Source: Methanobacteriota archaeon
GTDB lineage: Archaea > Halobacteriota > Methanomicrobia > Methanomicrobiales > Methanomicrobiaceae
DNA: 64,000 nucleotides
Reading direction: 5' to 3'
NCBI GenBank assembly: GCA_016841665.1
Contig: JAENYT010000001.1
Span: 348,226-412,225, forward strand
Position numbers and translations under genes: made by a program. The notes below the pieces were generated by a model. That model saw only the letters and a program-made list of their open reading frames with translations, was not told the DNA's origin and did no database searches. The first letter of the stretch is position 1. Each line of letters begins with the position of its first letter. Shown here piece after piece: positions 45,201 through 54,626 of the stretch.

Positions 45201-45677
45201 TCAGGAGAACTCTGCTCTGGGCACAAACTGAAGAGATGCAGAATTCATACAGTAGCGCCGGTGGGTGGGAGGCGGCCCGTCGTAGAACACATGGCCGAGG
45301 TGGGCACCGCACCGTGCGCAGAGCACCTCGGTTCTGGTCATGAACATACTCGTATCGACCTTGTAGGTCACATTCTGCGATGCGATCGGCGCCCAGAAGC
45401 TGGGCCACCCGGTTTTCGAATCGTATTTGGTGTTGGAGTCAAAGAGATCGGTCCCGCAACAGACGCACTGGTAGATGCCATCTCCCTTGTAGTCATGGTA
45501 TTTGCCCGTGAACGGGGGCTCCGTCCCCTTCTTCCTGGCGATCCTGAACTGCTCGGGGGTGAGCATCTTCTTCCACTCCTCATCGGACCTGTCGATCACC
45601 TCGACATCCCTGATCATTCCTGACCGTGCATCGTAGATAGGGGTGGTTTTTTTCTGTTCTGTGGTTTCCGTGTTCAT
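45201..45677 (-). CDS. msrB: Peptide methionine-R-sulfoxide reductase MsrB
   Basis: Repairs methionine-R-sulfoxide in proteins. 158 residues with zinc-binding cysteines in YQCVCCGTDLF and LCARCGAHLGHVF, the domain motif TGWPSFWAPI, and the catalytic Cys in HRRYCMNSASLQFVP. The N-terminus is 20-30 residues longer than the minimal domain; no signal peptide. GAGGTGTGAAAGG precedes the ATG at 45677, and a TATA-like ACTTTTTATAG on its strand lies near 45728-45740. No MsrA is in the window. It sits between an exporter and a peptidase gene, all on the same strand. Confidence 0.95.
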   Translation of the reverse strand: MNTETTEQKKTTPIYDARSGMIRDVEVIDRSDEEWKKMLTPEQFRIARKKGTEPPFTGKYHDYKGDGIYQCVCCGTDLFDSNTKYDSKTGWPSFWAPIASQNVTYKVDTSMFMTRTEVLCARCGAHLGHVFYDGPPPTHRRYCMNSASLQFVPRAEFS

Positions 45678-45783
45678 CCTTTCACACCTCTCCCGGCCCA
45701 ATGGATACCGGTCTTTATCAAATCCTCACTATAAAAAGTTGCCCGGGAGATACCGGCACAGGCTCGATCGCTTCGCTCTTTCG

Positions 45784-46326
45784 TTATCGTCCGCCAGCCT
45801 TTCTGAGAAGTCCGGTGGGGTCAATGAGAAATGCGGGCGGTGTGCACCCGAACCAGTTGCCGCCCAGGTAGCGGTCGAGGCTGCCCGGCATGGCGGTGTA
45901 GATCTCGAGATGAAGCATGCAGCAGGTTCCCTCCGCACCGAGACGGCGTATGTATGCCGGCGCACCTTCGTCGATGCGCGAGGGATCGATCACCGCTCCC
46001 ACCCTTCCGATGCATTGTCCCTCCTCGAGGTGATCGCCCTCACCGACCGAGAGTTCCCCCAGCTCCGCGTAACGGATGATATGCCCGTGTTGGTCCTTGA
46101 CAAGCACATAGAACGTCCGGTTCCAGTAGGGGACTCTATGAGGGTCTGTCTGTATCCCGATCCGGAGAACCGTGCCCTGGACAATCGCCAGAACGCGGCT
46201 GCCTGCGGGTGCATGGAGGTCTACGCCACAGTGGCGCCGGTCGCCGCGGTCCTCCCAGAAAGAACCCGCATCGCCGGGACCGGGGATTCTGTGGTCCGGA
46301 CATTCGGGCAAGGGCCATGTGGGCAT
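45784..46326 (-). CDS. M23/LytM-like peptidase domain protein, catalytic site altered
   Basis: 180 residues. DRRHCGVDLHAPAGSRVLAIVQGTVLRIG is the N-terminal M23 strand with the HxxxD metal pair; YVLVKDQHGHIIRYAELGELSVGEGDHLEEGQCIGRVG is the usual lysostaphin-like core. The second metal motif, normally HLHFE, reads MLHLEIY: the first His is Met and the second is retained, so hydrolytic activity is uncertain. No signal peptide is obvious, so it may be cytoplasmic. GAGAGAGG lies 7 bases before the ATG at 46326; the gene starts 14 bases after the copA stop and is probably cotranscribed with it. Confidence 0.82.
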   Translation of the reverse strand: MPTWPLPECPDHRIPGPGDAGSFWEDRGDRRHCGVDLHAPAGSRVLAIVQGTVLRIGIQTDPHRVPYWNRTFYVLVKDQHGHIIRYAELGELSVGEGDHLEEGQCIGRVGAVIDPSRIDEGAPAYIRRLGAEGTCCMLHLEIYTAMPGSLDRYLGGNWFGCTPPAFLIDPTGLLRKAGGR

Positions 46327-46340
46327 GTGTTCGGCCTCTC

Positions 46341-48962
46341 TCAGAGGTAGCGCTCCGGGTACTCCTCGAAAGCACGCTTGCACCCCGGGCTGCAGAAATA
46401 GTAGTGTTTCCCTTTATACTCGGCGGTGAACTGTGCGGTCTTTGTATCCATCTCCATGGTGCATACCGGATCGATGGCGATGTGTCTCCCCTCCGGCTCC
46501 TTCTCCTGGTTCGTGCGTTGAGTTGCCGGAGGTATATACCGCTTGAGCAGCAGGGAGAGGGAAATGACCGTCACCGAGGAAAGGGCCATGGCAAGGCCGG
46601 CAAGTTCGGGGCGGAAGGTGATGCCGAAAAATGGATAGAGGATGCCGGCCGCCACGGGAATGAGGGCGGCGTTGTAGGCAAACGCCCAGAAGAGGTTGAG
46701 CTTGATCCGGCCCATCACCTTGCGGGAGAGCTGGACGGACGCCACCGCATCCATGAGGTCGTCATGGATGAGCACGATCTCGCCGGTCTCGATCGCCACA
46801 TCGGTACCGCTGCCGATGGCGATGCCCACGTCGGATTGGGCGAGGGCGGGGGCATCGTTGATCCCGTCCCCGACAAAGGCGACGCATTCCCCTTTCTTCT
46901 GCAGGGATTCGACCTCCCGGGCTTTGTCACCGGGCAGCACCTCGGCGAGGACGCGGTCGATGCCCGCCTCACGGGCTACCGCTGCTGCAGTGCGGGCGTT
47001 GTCGCCGGTAATCATGGCCACCCCCAGCCCCATCGCGTTCATGGCTGCGATAGCCTGTGCGGCGTCGGGCTTGAGCGTGTCGGCGATGGCGATGACCCCG
47101 ACCACACCGCGTTCCAAGGCGACGAGCACGGCGGTCTTTCCCTCCTGTTCCCTGGCATCGAGATTCTCACGCAGCGTCGCGGGAATCGAGGCGTCCTGCT
47201 CCTCCATAAGAGCCCGGTTGCCGATCAGAACCCTTGTTCCCCTGTACGTCGCCGCCACCCCTTTTCCGCTGTAGGTGTCGAAGTTCTGCACCTCCTCCGG
47301 CTCGATTCCCTCCGCCGCTGCCTTTGCCACGACGGCTTCGGCCAGCGGGTGCTGTGAGTTGTTCTCGATGCTCGCTGCCATGGAGAGAAGCGCATCTTCG
47401 CCGATACCGAACGCAGTGACCTCGGTCACCCGTGGCATGCCCCGGGTCAGGGTACCTGTCTTGTCGAAGAGGATGGTGGTAAGCTTCTCTGATATCTCCA
47501 GTGCCTCGCCGTTTTTCACGAGGATGCCCAGGTCGGCGCCCCTGCCGATGCCCACCGTCACCGCCGTGGGAGTGGCAAGACCCAGCGCACAGGGGCAGGC
47601 GACGACCAGAACGGAGATGAGCACGGTGAGTGAGAAGAGCAGGGTTGCGCCGAGGATGACGTACCAGATGAGAAAGGCGGTGATGGCGATGGAGATCACG
47701 GTGGGGATGAAATAGGTCACTGCACGGTCGGCAATTCTCTGCACGGGGGGTTTCGAGCCCTGCGCAACCTCGACCATGCGGATGATCTGGGAGAGCATGG
47801 TATCTTTTCCCACCCGCGTGGAGGTGAGGGTGATCACGCTGTTTTTGTTGATGGTGCCTCCCACGACCGGATCTCCCTTTGATTTCAGCACGGGAACGGG
47901 CTCGCCGGTGATCATCGATTCGTCCACATAGCTCTCGCCTCTCACGATCTCACCATCCACGGGGACCTTTTCGCCCGGCCTGACGAGGACCATGTCACCT
48001 TCAGCGACCTCTTCGATCGGAACCTGCTCCTCGCTGCCCTCACGCACCACGGTGGCGGTCTTCGCCTGCAACCCCACCAGTCTCCTGATAGCCTCCGAGG
48101 TGCGTCCTTTGGCTCTCGCTTCCAGGTAGCGTCCCAGTGTCAGAAAGGAGGCGAGCATGACCGCGGTATCGTAGAAGAGAAATTCAGGGGTGAGCACGAT
48201 TCCGAGGGTGCCCAGGATGCTCGCACCGTAGGCGACGCCGATACCCATGGAGTACATGACATCCATGTTCAGGGTCCGGTGTTGCAGGGCCCGCAAAGCG
48301 GCCCGGAAGATGGGGATGGCGAGCCAGAGAAAGACGGGAAGGGTAACGAGGAACATGAACCAGTCCATTGGTACAGGAAGCGGGATTTCGAGGATGCCAA
48401 TGGCAAAAAGGGGCAGAGAGACGGCGAATCCCACAGAAAACCGAACTGCTTTGTCCCGGAGATCGCGCTCGAATGCGGCCCGCTCTGCAGCACCCGAATA
48501 CTCATCTTCCGTGCCCAGGTACCGGTACCCCGCCTCTTCGATGGCCTCCTTCATCTCTTCCACGCCGACGACACGGGGGTTGTAGGTGACGTACGCCCGC
48601 TCCGCTCCGAGGTTGACGGTGGCAGTGACCACGCCTTCCAGCCGGTTCAGTGCCTTTTCGACAGCCTGTACACACATTGCACAGGTCATGCCTCCGACCC
48701 TGATGGTCACCTGTTCGTGCACCACGCCGAAGCCCGATTCCTCCACGGCCTTCTCCAGATCGGCGAGATCGGTTTTTTCAGGGTCGTACCTCACGGTTGC
48801 ACGTTCCGCCGCGAAGTTCACCTCCGCACCGGCGACTCCCTCAACGTTTTGTAGGGCCTTTTCAACGGTCAGGGCGCAGGTGGCGCAGTGCATCCCCGAG
48901 ACGTCCAGCTCCGCCGTTCTGATCTTCTCGGTCCCGTGTTCTCCCGCTTCTTCATCGGTCAT
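46341..48962 (-). CDS. copA: Copper-translocating P-type ATPase CopA with C-terminal YHS domain
   Basis: About 873-residue P1B-type ATPase. Two N-terminal heavy-metal-associated domains ([16 protein letters not shown] and [16 protein letters not shown]), eight membrane helices with the CPC site [14 protein letters not shown] near residue 457, TGEPVPV actuator, phosphorylated Asp in [12 protein letters not shown] (about D500), [17 protein letters not shown] and [13 protein letters not shown]. The CPC plus HMA set indicates Cu(I) export. The last 45 residues form a YHS domain ([37 protein letters not shown]), more often found at the N-terminus or as a separate protein. AAGGAG precedes the ATG at 48962. 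Confidence 0.95.
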   Translation of the reverse strand: MTDEEAGEHGTEKIRTAELDVSGMHCATCALTVEKALQNVEGVAGAEVNFAAERATVRYDPEKTDLADLEKAVEESGFGVVHEQVTIRVGGMTCAMCVQAVEKALNRLEGVVTATVNLGAERAYVTYNPRVVGVEEMKEAIEEAGYRYLGTEDEYSGAAERAAFERDLRDKAVRFSVGFAVSLPLFAIGILEIPLPVPMDWFMFLVTLPVFLWLAIPIFRAALRALQHRTLNMDVMYSMGIGVAYGASILGTLGIVLTPEFLFYDTAVMLASFLTLGRYLEARAKGRTSEAIRRLVGLQAKTATVVREGSEEQVPIEEVAEGDMVLVRPGEKVPVDGEIVRGESYVDESMITGEPVPVLKSKGDPVVGGTINKNSVITLTSTRVGKDTMLSQIIRMVEVAQGSKPPVQRIADRAVTYFIPTVISIAITAFLIWYVILGATLLFSLTVLISVLVVACPCALGLATPTAVTVGIGRGADLGILVKNGEALEISEKLTTILFDKTGTLTRGMPRVTEVTAFGIGEDALLSMAASIENNSQHPLAEAVVAKAAAEGIEPEEVQNFDTYSGKGVAATYRGTRVLIGNRALMEEQDASIPATLRENLDAREQEGKTAVLVALERGVVGVIAIADTLKPDAAQAIAAMNAMGLGVAMITGDNARTAAAVAREAGIDRVLAEVLPGDKAREVESLQKKGECVAFVGDGINDAPALAQSDVGIAIGSGTDVAIETGEIVLIHDDLMDAVASVQLSRKVMGRIKLNLFWAFAYNAALIPVAAGILYPFFGITFRPELAGLAMALSSVTVISLSLLLKRYIPPATQRTNQEKEPEGRHIAIDPVCTMEMDTKTAQFTAEYKGKHYYFCSPGCKRAFEEYPERYL

Positions 48963-49135
48963 GGTGCACGCATCTCCTTGCAATCGATGCCGGGCATCTC
49001 TCCCTTGTCAACGTAATGGGGAATGATTGGACTGACTATATTAATATGGTATATTCATCCGCCTGAATACCGGCGGAACGTATCCTGGAATGCCGTGCAC
49101 AAACTATTTTCCCGTCTCCTGCTGGAGAGGACTGC

Positions 49136-49948
49136 GTGAAGCGCGTGCTCGTCATCATGGGCAGCCCGCGCATGGGCAACACCATGCGTGCCGCACAGGG
49201 CATCGAAGAGCGAATGCAGGGGCTTGGAGAGGTGGTGTTCGAGTACTGCATGCTCAGGGATGCCGATCTCGCCCGGTGCAGGGGGTGTTTTGTCTGCTTC
49301 CAGAAAGGGGAGGAGCACTGCCCGCTCCGTGACGACGCCCCGGACATCGAGCGCAGGATGCACGAAGCCGACGGGGTAATCTTTGCCACCCCGGTCTACG
49401 GCATGAATGTCTCGGGCCTCTTCAAGACCTTCGTCGACCGCTTCTCCTACATCTTCCACCGTCCCCGTTTTTTCGACAAAAAAGCGCTGCTCCTCACCAC
49501 GACGGGTGCGCTCGGGGAAAAGGAGGTCCTCGATTACCTCGACCTGGTCGCCCGCATCTGGGGGTTCGAGGTTGCAGGGCGGGTGGGGCTGATCACCCCT
49601 CCCTACGACCTGCCGGAAGAGAAGGTGCGGCGCAATGCGGAAACGCTCGACGCCGCTGCCCGTGCATTCCACGACTCCCTGTACCGGCCCCGGCGTTCCC
49701 CCGGTTGGAAGGATATCTTGGTATTTCACGGCATGCGTGCCACTTTTCGGGAGCTGGCCGCACTTGCACCGGTCGATTACGAGTACTGGGAGCAGAAGGG
49801 ATGGCTGGACCGGAAGACACGATACTTTGTCGAGGTGCCGGTCAACCCTCTCTACCACGCCCTCGGATCCCTGATCGAGTGGTATGTCGGCCGGCAGGTG
49901 CGCAAGGAAATGGCTGGATTGCGGCGAAAATCGGATCAAAGCACTTAA
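49136..49948 (+). CDS. Flavodoxin-fold iron-sulfur flavoprotein-like reductase
   Basis: 270 residues. The N-terminus VLVIMGSPRMGNTMRAAQGI is an FMN-reductase type phosphate loop; CRGCFVCFQKGEEHC provides the compact Cys motif of iron-sulfur flavoproteins (Isf), followed by DGVIFATPVYGMNVSGLFKTFVDRFSY. The C-terminal 100 residues end in a probable helix with aromatic/basic residues (PLYHALGSLIEWYVGRQVRKEM). It probably carries FMN and perhaps a [4Fe-4S] cluster, transferring electrons to an unknown acceptor. GTG start at 49136 behind GGAGAGG. Divergent from copA; the intervening AT-rich TATATTAATATG (about 49037-49048) may serve both directions. Confidence 0.85.
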   Translation: MKRVLVIMGSPRMGNTMRAAQGIEERMQGLGEVVFEYCMLRDADLARCRGCFVCFQKGEEHCPLRDDAPDIERRMHEADGVIFATPVYGMNVSGLFKTFVDRFSYIFHRPRFFDKKALLLTTTGALGEKEVLDYLDLVARIWGFEVAGRVGLITPPYDLPEEKVRRNAETLDAAARAFHDSLYRPRRSPGWKDILVFHGMRATFRELAALAPVDYEYWEQKGWLDRKTRYFVEVPVNPLYHALGSLIEWYVGRQVRKEMAGLRRKSDQST

Positions 49949-50004
49949 TAGCAACATTTTTTGCGAGGGGAGATTGACAGGCCTATCAGGAACACACCGG
50001 TGCA

Positions 50005-51243
50005 ATGGTGGTGAGGCACATCACGGGTAAGAGACCATGTATCAGCAATTCTACAGTGGAAAAAACCCTGAAGTGGCATATACTCCGGCTGCTTCGTTTG
50101 AAAAGCCGGGATTGCCGCGTTCTCATGAAAACGCTCAATGCCATGTACCTCGGCTACTGGAGCGTACACGAACCACTGGTCGAAACGGTGGTACATGACC
50201 TTGTCGATGAGGGATTGGTGCGCCGAACGGAGGTTCTTGAGATTACCGATCGGGGGCGTGACGCTCTTCTCAGAGAGGAAACGCGGATCCTTTCTCACCT
50301 TGAGAGGGGTTTTTCCAAGGATGCCTGTGCGATGTACTCGCTCTGGGGCAATGTCTTCCTTTCCGCACTTGAATTCATGATCGGCTTTGTATCAGGCAGT
50401 ATCGGCCTGCTTGCAGATGCGGTGCACACCGCCATCGATATCATCGCGTCAGCACTCACATGGATCGGAATCCGGATGGATCGGGAGGAAGAAGCTGCCC
50501 TTTCAGGAGGTATCATCCTCTTGGGCGTGGGCGTATTCATTGCCTATGAATCGGTCGGCTCCATTCTGAACCCCTCGCCTCTCTCCTTTCAGGCGATTGC
50601 CATTATCACCATCCTCATCAACATCGTCGTCAATGGGGTTTTCTCCTACTACAAGTTCTACGTGGGAGGAAGGAAGAGGAGCATCTCGCTCATTGCGGAT
50701 GCCTATCATACGAAGACCGATATCTGGTCGTCGGTGGCGGTGCTCGTGGGCCTCCTGGGAGCGAGTGTGGGCGTTTTTGCCCTGGATGCCCTGGCGGGAG
50801 CGGTCGTTTCGGTGTTCATCGTACTTGGCGGCTACGAGCTTATCAAGGAATCACGGCAGGTAATGCAGGGTGAGGACCCGCGTGTGGAGAAGTATTCCCG
50901 TTTTCTCGAAGGCCATCTCAGGGTGCTTCCCGAGCGGGGGGTTTTTGTCAGCCTGTGGTTCTATAATCTTGCGCCGATGTCGGAGCAGGAGAACAGGATC
51001 CGGCTCAAGAACAGTCTCGGGCGCCACTATCCAATATCTCTTGAGGATCGGGACTATGATGCGATATACCAAACATTAAAGGAAGAGGGGTTGGTCGAGG
51101 CAACCGACGGTATCTTCAGGATCACCGATCGGGGGAGGGAGGTGTTGCATACGCTTGCCGAACAACCCGCAGCGGTCTTCCCCATCACCGGCCGCAGATT
51201 TCTCAATCCGAGGCTCATCAACTGGTACGCCGAGGGACTCTGA
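50005..51243 (+). CDS. Winged-helix / cation diffusion facilitator fusion
   Basis: 412 residues. Residues about 18-95 look like a winged-helix domain (TLKWHILRLLRLKSRDCRVL, VVHDLVDEGLVRRTEVLEITDRGRDALL). Residues about 108-290 are a six-helix CDF transporter with both metal motifs: LLADAVHTAIDIIAS (D138, H141, D145) and LIADAYHTKTDIWSS (H235, D239). The segment about 290-412 has a further winged-helix-like tail (DYDAIYQTLKEEGLVEATDGIFRITDRGREVL). CDF proteins export Zn, Fe or Mn by proton antiport. DNA-binding-like domains on a membrane transporter are unusual; the tail may instead be a protein-interaction module. Confidence 0.85.
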   Translation: MVVRHITGKRPCISNSTVEKTLKWHILRLLRLKSRDCRVLMKTLNAMYLGYWSVHEPLVETVVHDLVDEGLVRRTEVLEITDRGRDALLREETRILSHLERGFSKDACAMYSLWGNVFLSALEFMIGFVSGSIGLLADAVHTAIDIIASALTWIGIRMDREEEAALSGGIILLGVGVFIAYESVGSILNPSPLSFQAIAIITILINIVVNGVFSYYKFYVGGRKRSISLIADAYHTKTDIWSSVAVLVGLLGASVGVFALDALAGAVVSVFIVLGGYELIKESRQVMQGEDPRVEKYSRFLEGHLRVLPERGVFVSLWFYNLAPMSEQENRIRLKNSLGRHYPISLEDRDYDAIYQTLKEEGLVEATDGIFRITDRGREVLHTLAEQPAAVFPITGRRFLNPRLINWYAEGL

Positions 51244-51294
51244 GAAGAAGCCTGCGATCCGAAAGGGTGGAAAAGAGGCAAGGCTGGAAGAAGG

Positions 51295-51507
51295 TCATTT
51301 CTTGAGAAATGAGAGCTTCTTTGTCACGATTCGATGGTTATTTACATCGAGGGCGTAATCCTTCGGATTTTCCAACAGATCTCCGGCATTGATCTTCATG
51401 TCCACCAGCTCCTCGAAGGTGAACGGTTCTGTTTTACTCTCGTTTCCCTGCTGCCAGAGCAGATCAAGCCCGTTTGGGCGGCTGATTACGATGATGATTT
51501 CTTTCAT
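51295..51507 (-). CDS. Small hypothetical protein, 70 residues
   Basis: MKEIIIVISRPNGLDLLWQQ, then EPFTFEELVDMKINAGDLLENPKDYALDVNNHRIVTKKLSFLKK. Soluble, with a short beta-strand start and mixed charge; no motif that I recognise. The start at 51507 is chosen because the sequence reads like a natural N-terminus; an upstream extension to 51567 exists. The frame is AT-richer than neighbours and convergent with the CDF fusion gene. Likely real but of unknown role. Confidence 0.55.
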   Translation of the reverse strand: MKEIIIVISRPNGLDLLWQQGNESKTEPFTFEELVDMKINAGDLLENPKDYALDVNNHRIVTKKLSFLKK

Positions 51508-51654
51508 ACCTATGACTGATTCCTCATGTTTTATATTTGTTGAGGTATTTATCGGCTGGCGCAGCAATGCCCTTCGATCCGGTAACCCTGCCGTCCGTGG
51601 GGTCGGAGCAAAACCAGCATCTCTTTTTACTCATTGTGGAAAATAGCTCGTATG

Positions 51655-52146
51655 ATGCGTGAAGGCATGCGCCGCGCCCTGATTGCCGGTGTAGTGGTTC
51701 TCATGGTCTTCGCCGCGGTCTGTTGCGCGGGCTGCGATGACGATGAGTATGGCGGGAACTCATATTCCGAAGAGTATTCTTCCTCCGCGTATTCGAGCTA
51801 CGAATCCTCCTCCGGCCCCGGTGACCTCTCCATATGGACTTCGCCTGCAGGTGCATCGGTCTACGTTGAGGGGCAGTACCTGGGGGAGACCACCGGATAC
51901 GATGATTTCATCGTAGAGGTCACGGGGGGAACCTACAAAGTTGAGATCTACAAGGACGGCTACAAGCCGTACCTGGAGTACGTGCTGGTCTATCCCGGCG
52001 AGATGCGGGAGGTGAACGTCTATCTTCAGCAGGCCGGCTATGATCCGGGATTCACCCCCGAACAGACGTATGAAGACTGGGGCTGGGAGGAAGAACCGAC
52101 CGGCGACGGTCCTGTCTATGTGGCGGCCACCCGGCCCGTCTACTAA
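51655..52146 (+). CDS. PEGA-domain lipoprotein
   Basis: About 163 residues. Signal segment ALIAGVVVLMVFAAVCCAGC ends in a lipobox-like Cys, followed by an acidic and Ser/Tyr-rich spacer (DDDEYGGNSYSEEYSSS), then a PEGA domain: GDLSIWTSPAGASVYVEGQYLGETTGYDDFIVEVTGGTYKVEIYKDGYKPY. An acidic tail (YDPGFTPEQTYEDWGWEEE) follows. Such domains decorate secreted proteins and probably interact with other surface components. Start ambiguous among ATGs at 51652, 51655 and 51667; none has a good ribosome binding site. Confidence 0.82.
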   Translation: MREGMRRALIAGVVVLMVFAAVCCAGCDDDEYGGNSYSEEYSSSAYSSYESSSGPGDLSIWTSPAGASVYVEGQYLGETTGYDDFIVEVTGGTYKVEIYKDGYKPYLEYVLVYPGEMREVNVYLQQAGYDPGFTPEQTYEDWGWEEEPTGDGPVYVAATRPVY

Positions 52147-52202
52147 TGGTGCCTATCACGCGCAACAGGTTTATGAATCCTGATGCTACACACCTGTTAG
52201 CG

Positions 52203-52910
52203 ATGACCAAAATCTTCCTGGATACCAATATTTTTCTGGGCATCTATTATGCGGAGGTGGACCCTGGTGCCATATTCGGGGACATTGGGCAACTCAAGGC
52301 CCATTTGCTCCTCCCGGAGTTTGTCTATGAGGAGTTCGTGCGAAACCGGGACCGTATTCTGGAAACCTTCGCCCGGTCGGTTCATGGCGCCGATATTGAG
52401 GCGCTGCCTTCCTCATTTCTGGTTGCCGGCACCGCCGAGTATGCGGTCCTGCAGCAGATGGGAGAGGAATATTCCCGGTGCGTCCGGATCATCGGCGACC
52501 GCATTGAATCGATGGTCGCCGATCCGGAGACCGACCCGGTATATGCCGCCTTTGGGGGGCTTCTTAACGACCCGGAGGTCATTACCCTTTCGCGGACGGA
52601 GAGCCATGTGATGCGGGCCCACCGGCGCAAACTGCTCGGCAATCCTCCCAAAAGCGAACGGAAAACTACCATCGGCGACGAGGTCATCTGGGAGATGCTG
52701 CTCGAGCTGCTAGAAGGGCTCGACGAAGACCTCATCCTCGTCACCCAGGACAACACCTACCGCAATCACATCACCTACCTCAGGGAAGAGTACCGGGAAC
52801 GCACCGGGAAGACGCTTTTTGTGGAAGATTCCATCTCCGGGTCCCTGTATCGTATGGGCCTCGAGCCCTCGGAGGCGCTGCTGCGCTACGAGGAGAAAGA
52901 AGAGGGATAA
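52203..52910 (+). CDS. PIN-domain protein (DUF4935-like)
   Basis: 235 residues. KIFLDTNIFLGIYY gives the first PIN Asp, LLLPEFVYEEFVRNR the conserved Glu region, ERKTTIGDEVIWEMLLELL the Gly-Asp pair of the third motif, and LILVTQDNTYRNH the final Asp. Together these suggest a Mg-dependent RNase fold, DUF4935-like. There is no adjacent antitoxin gene, so a toxin role is not supported; the upstream PEGA lipoprotein gene abuts it but starts from a different frame. The start at 52203 (MTKIFLD) is chosen by alignment to PIN starts; GTG/ATG codons upstream extend it. Confidence 0.85.
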   Translation: MTKIFLDTNIFLGIYYAEVDPGAIFGDIGQLKAHLLLPEFVYEEFVRNRDRILETFARSVHGADIEALPSSFLVAGTAEYAVLQQMGEEYSRCVRIIGDRIESMVADPETDPVYAAFGGLLNDPEVITLSRTESHVMRAHRRKLLGNPPKSERKTTIGDEVIWEMLLELLEGLDEDLILVTQDNTYRNHITYLREEYRERTGKTLFVEDSISGSLYRMGLEPSEALLRYEEKEEG

Positions 52911-53028
52911 GATCGCAGGCTGAGTTCCAGCCGGTACTTCTTCTGCTTTTACCGGGATCAGCATGAGATCGATTGGAAACGTTGATGTTCCCGGCTGTTC
53001 GAACCCTGATTACCGTGCAGTGAACACC

Positions 53029-53847
53029 ATGTCCACAGAATCTACCGCCCATGAACAGTGTTTTCCGCCGCCGTTGCTGGAATTTGCAAACATCACGGTA
53101 ACGGCAGGAAATGCAAAACTCATCGATTCCCTCTCCGTCACGATACACGAGGGGGAGCATATCGCCATCCTTGGCCCCAACGGGTCTGGGAAGTCCTCAT
53201 TTATCAAGACCATCACCCGCGAATACTACCCTCTCCGGCGGGACAGCGGGATGGTATTTCGTATCCGGGGAAAAGACGTGTGGCGGATTTCCGACCTTCG
53301 ATCCCTGCTCGGCATTGTCTCCCACGACCTCCAGCATACCTTCATGCGCGAGATCACGGGGCGTGAGGTAATCCTCTCGGGGTTCTTCTCCAGCATCGGG
53401 CTATTCCGGCACAGGGTCACCCCTGCGATGGAGCGCAAAACAGACGAAATATTACGGTTCCTTGAGATCGATCACCTCGGTGCACGGTGCATGACGGAGA
53501 TGTCCACGGGAGAGGCGCGCCGCTTCCTGATCGGCCGGGCGCTGGTCCACGACCCGAAAACCCTGATCCTCGACGAACCCACCACCTCACTCGACCTCCA
53601 TGCCCTCCATACGTTCCGCTCCACGCTACGGAGCATTGCAGCATCCGGCACGGGCATCATCATGGTCACCCACAACATCCACGACATCATCCCCGAGATT
53701 TCACGGGTCATCCTCATGAAGGACGGAACGTTCTTCCGTGACGGATCCAAGGAGGAGATCCTGACGGGTGAGACTATCGGGGGGCTGTTCGGCGTTCGGT
53801 TGCGTATCCGAAAAGAGGGAGAATGGTACTATGCGACCGGGTATTAA
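53029..53847 (+). CDS. Stand-alone ABC ATPase, ModF-like
   Basis: About 272 residues: LLEFANITVTAGNAKLIDSLSVTIHEGEHIAILGPNGSGKSSFIKTI (Walker A), GIVSHDLQHTFMREITGREVILSGFFSS (Q-loop region), signature MSTGEARRFLIGRALVHD, Walker B TLILDEPTTSLDLHAL and switch VTHNIHDIIPEI. No permease or binding protein gene is adjacent. Such stand-alone subunits resemble ModF/YlmA proteins of uncertain function. Start at ATG 53029 (MSTESTA) is a guess; other in-frame starts lie upstream at 52963. An independent transcript seems likely. Confidence 0.88.
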   Translation: MSTESTAHEQCFPPPLLEFANITVTAGNAKLIDSLSVTIHEGEHIAILGPNGSGKSSFIKTITREYYPLRRDSGMVFRIRGKDVWRISDLRSLLGIVSHDLQHTFMREITGREVILSGFFSSIGLFRHRVTPAMERKTDEILRFLEIDHLGARCMTEMSTGEARRFLIGRALVHDPKTLILDEPTTSLDLHALHTFRSTLRSIAASGTGIIMVTHNIHDIIPEISRVILMKDGTFFRDGSKEEILTGETIGGLFGVRLRIRKEGEWYYATGY

Positions 53848-53917
53848 CCGATGCACAACGCTCTACTCCGAGCGCCGATGGCATGTACGCCTCCTTCGTG
53901 CCGTTTCCCCGCATATG

Positions 53918-53935
53918 CAAATCTATTAATATTCA
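53918..53935 (+). promoter_or_regulatory. TATA-like element before isochorismatase-family gene
   Basis: AAATCTATTAATATTCAA (53918-53935) has a BRE-like AAATC followed by TATTAATA, about 50 bases before the ATG at 53985, and the intervening 5' leader includes GGGGTGA just before the start codon. Confidence 0.5.
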
Positions 53936-53984
53936 AGGTCCGGTAGTATCCCTCGGGTACAAGACCGAACCCGGGGTGAAACCC

Positions 53985-54626
53985 ATGAGACCGGAAACGA
54001 GTGCAATTGCGTATGCCCCCTGTGCAACAAGCCTCCTGACCCCGTCCAACTGCCTGCTCATGCTGATCGATTTCCAGCAGGACGGGTTTCTGGCGGTGGA
54101 GTCGATCGATCACCGGACACTGCTGGAGAACGTGCTTGGTCTCGCGAACGCGGCGCTTATATTCGACATCCCCATCCTGATCACGACCATGGCATCGGCG
54201 TTCGCCGGTCCTCTGCTTCACCGGCTGGAGGAGCTCTTTCCTGAAAAAGAGGCCCTTGAGCGTACCACGATGAACCCGTGGGAAGACGCGAAGGTGTATG
54301 CCGCCATCCAGAAGGGCAACCGCAGAAAACTCGTGTTCGCAGGACTCTGGACGGAAAACTGCGTGACCCTCCCTGCTCTCTCCGCCCTCCAGTGCGGGTA
54401 TGATGTCTACGTCATCGTCGACGCATGCGGCGGTCTTAGCGTGGTCGGACACGATATGGCAGTCCTGGAGATGATCCAGGCTGGCGTGGTGCCTCTCTCG
54501 TGGCAGGGATTCATGCTGGAGATGCAGCGGGACTGGACGAGGAGAGAGACCGCAGAACGCGTCGTCGAGACCGCACGGAGGCACAGGGAAGCGTTGGGGC
54601 AGGTCTTTCCTTCGTTTCACCAGTAA
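53985..54626 (+). CDS. Isochorismatase-family cysteine hydrolase
   Basis: 213 residues. Catalytic triad residues are visible: Asp in LLMLIDFQQDGF, Lys in GNRRKLVFAGLWTENC (also the catalytic Cys) and the cis-peptide segment after it. IPILITTMASAFAGPLL and YDVYVIVDACGGLSVVGHDMAVLEM match YcaC-like hydrolases, which cleave unknown amide or ether substrates. Not an isochorismatase by evidence of function. GGGGTGA precedes the ATG at 53985. Soluble cytoplasmic enzyme. Confidence 0.9.
   Translation: MRPETSAIAYAPCATSLLTPSNCLLMLIDFQQDGFLAVESIDHRTLLENVLGLANAALIFDIPILITTMASAFAGPLLHRLEELFPEKEALERTTMNPWEDAKVYAAIQKGNRRKLVFAGLWTENCVTLPALSALQCGYDVYVIVDACGGLSVVGHDMAVLEMIQAGVVPLSWQGFMLEMQRDWTRRETAERVVETARRHREALGQVFPSFHQ

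Noticed and set aside
52203-52910. Toxin-antitoxin pair with the PIN gene
   Set aside because: No small antitoxin gene overlaps or precedes it; DUF4935-like PIN proteins often stand alone.
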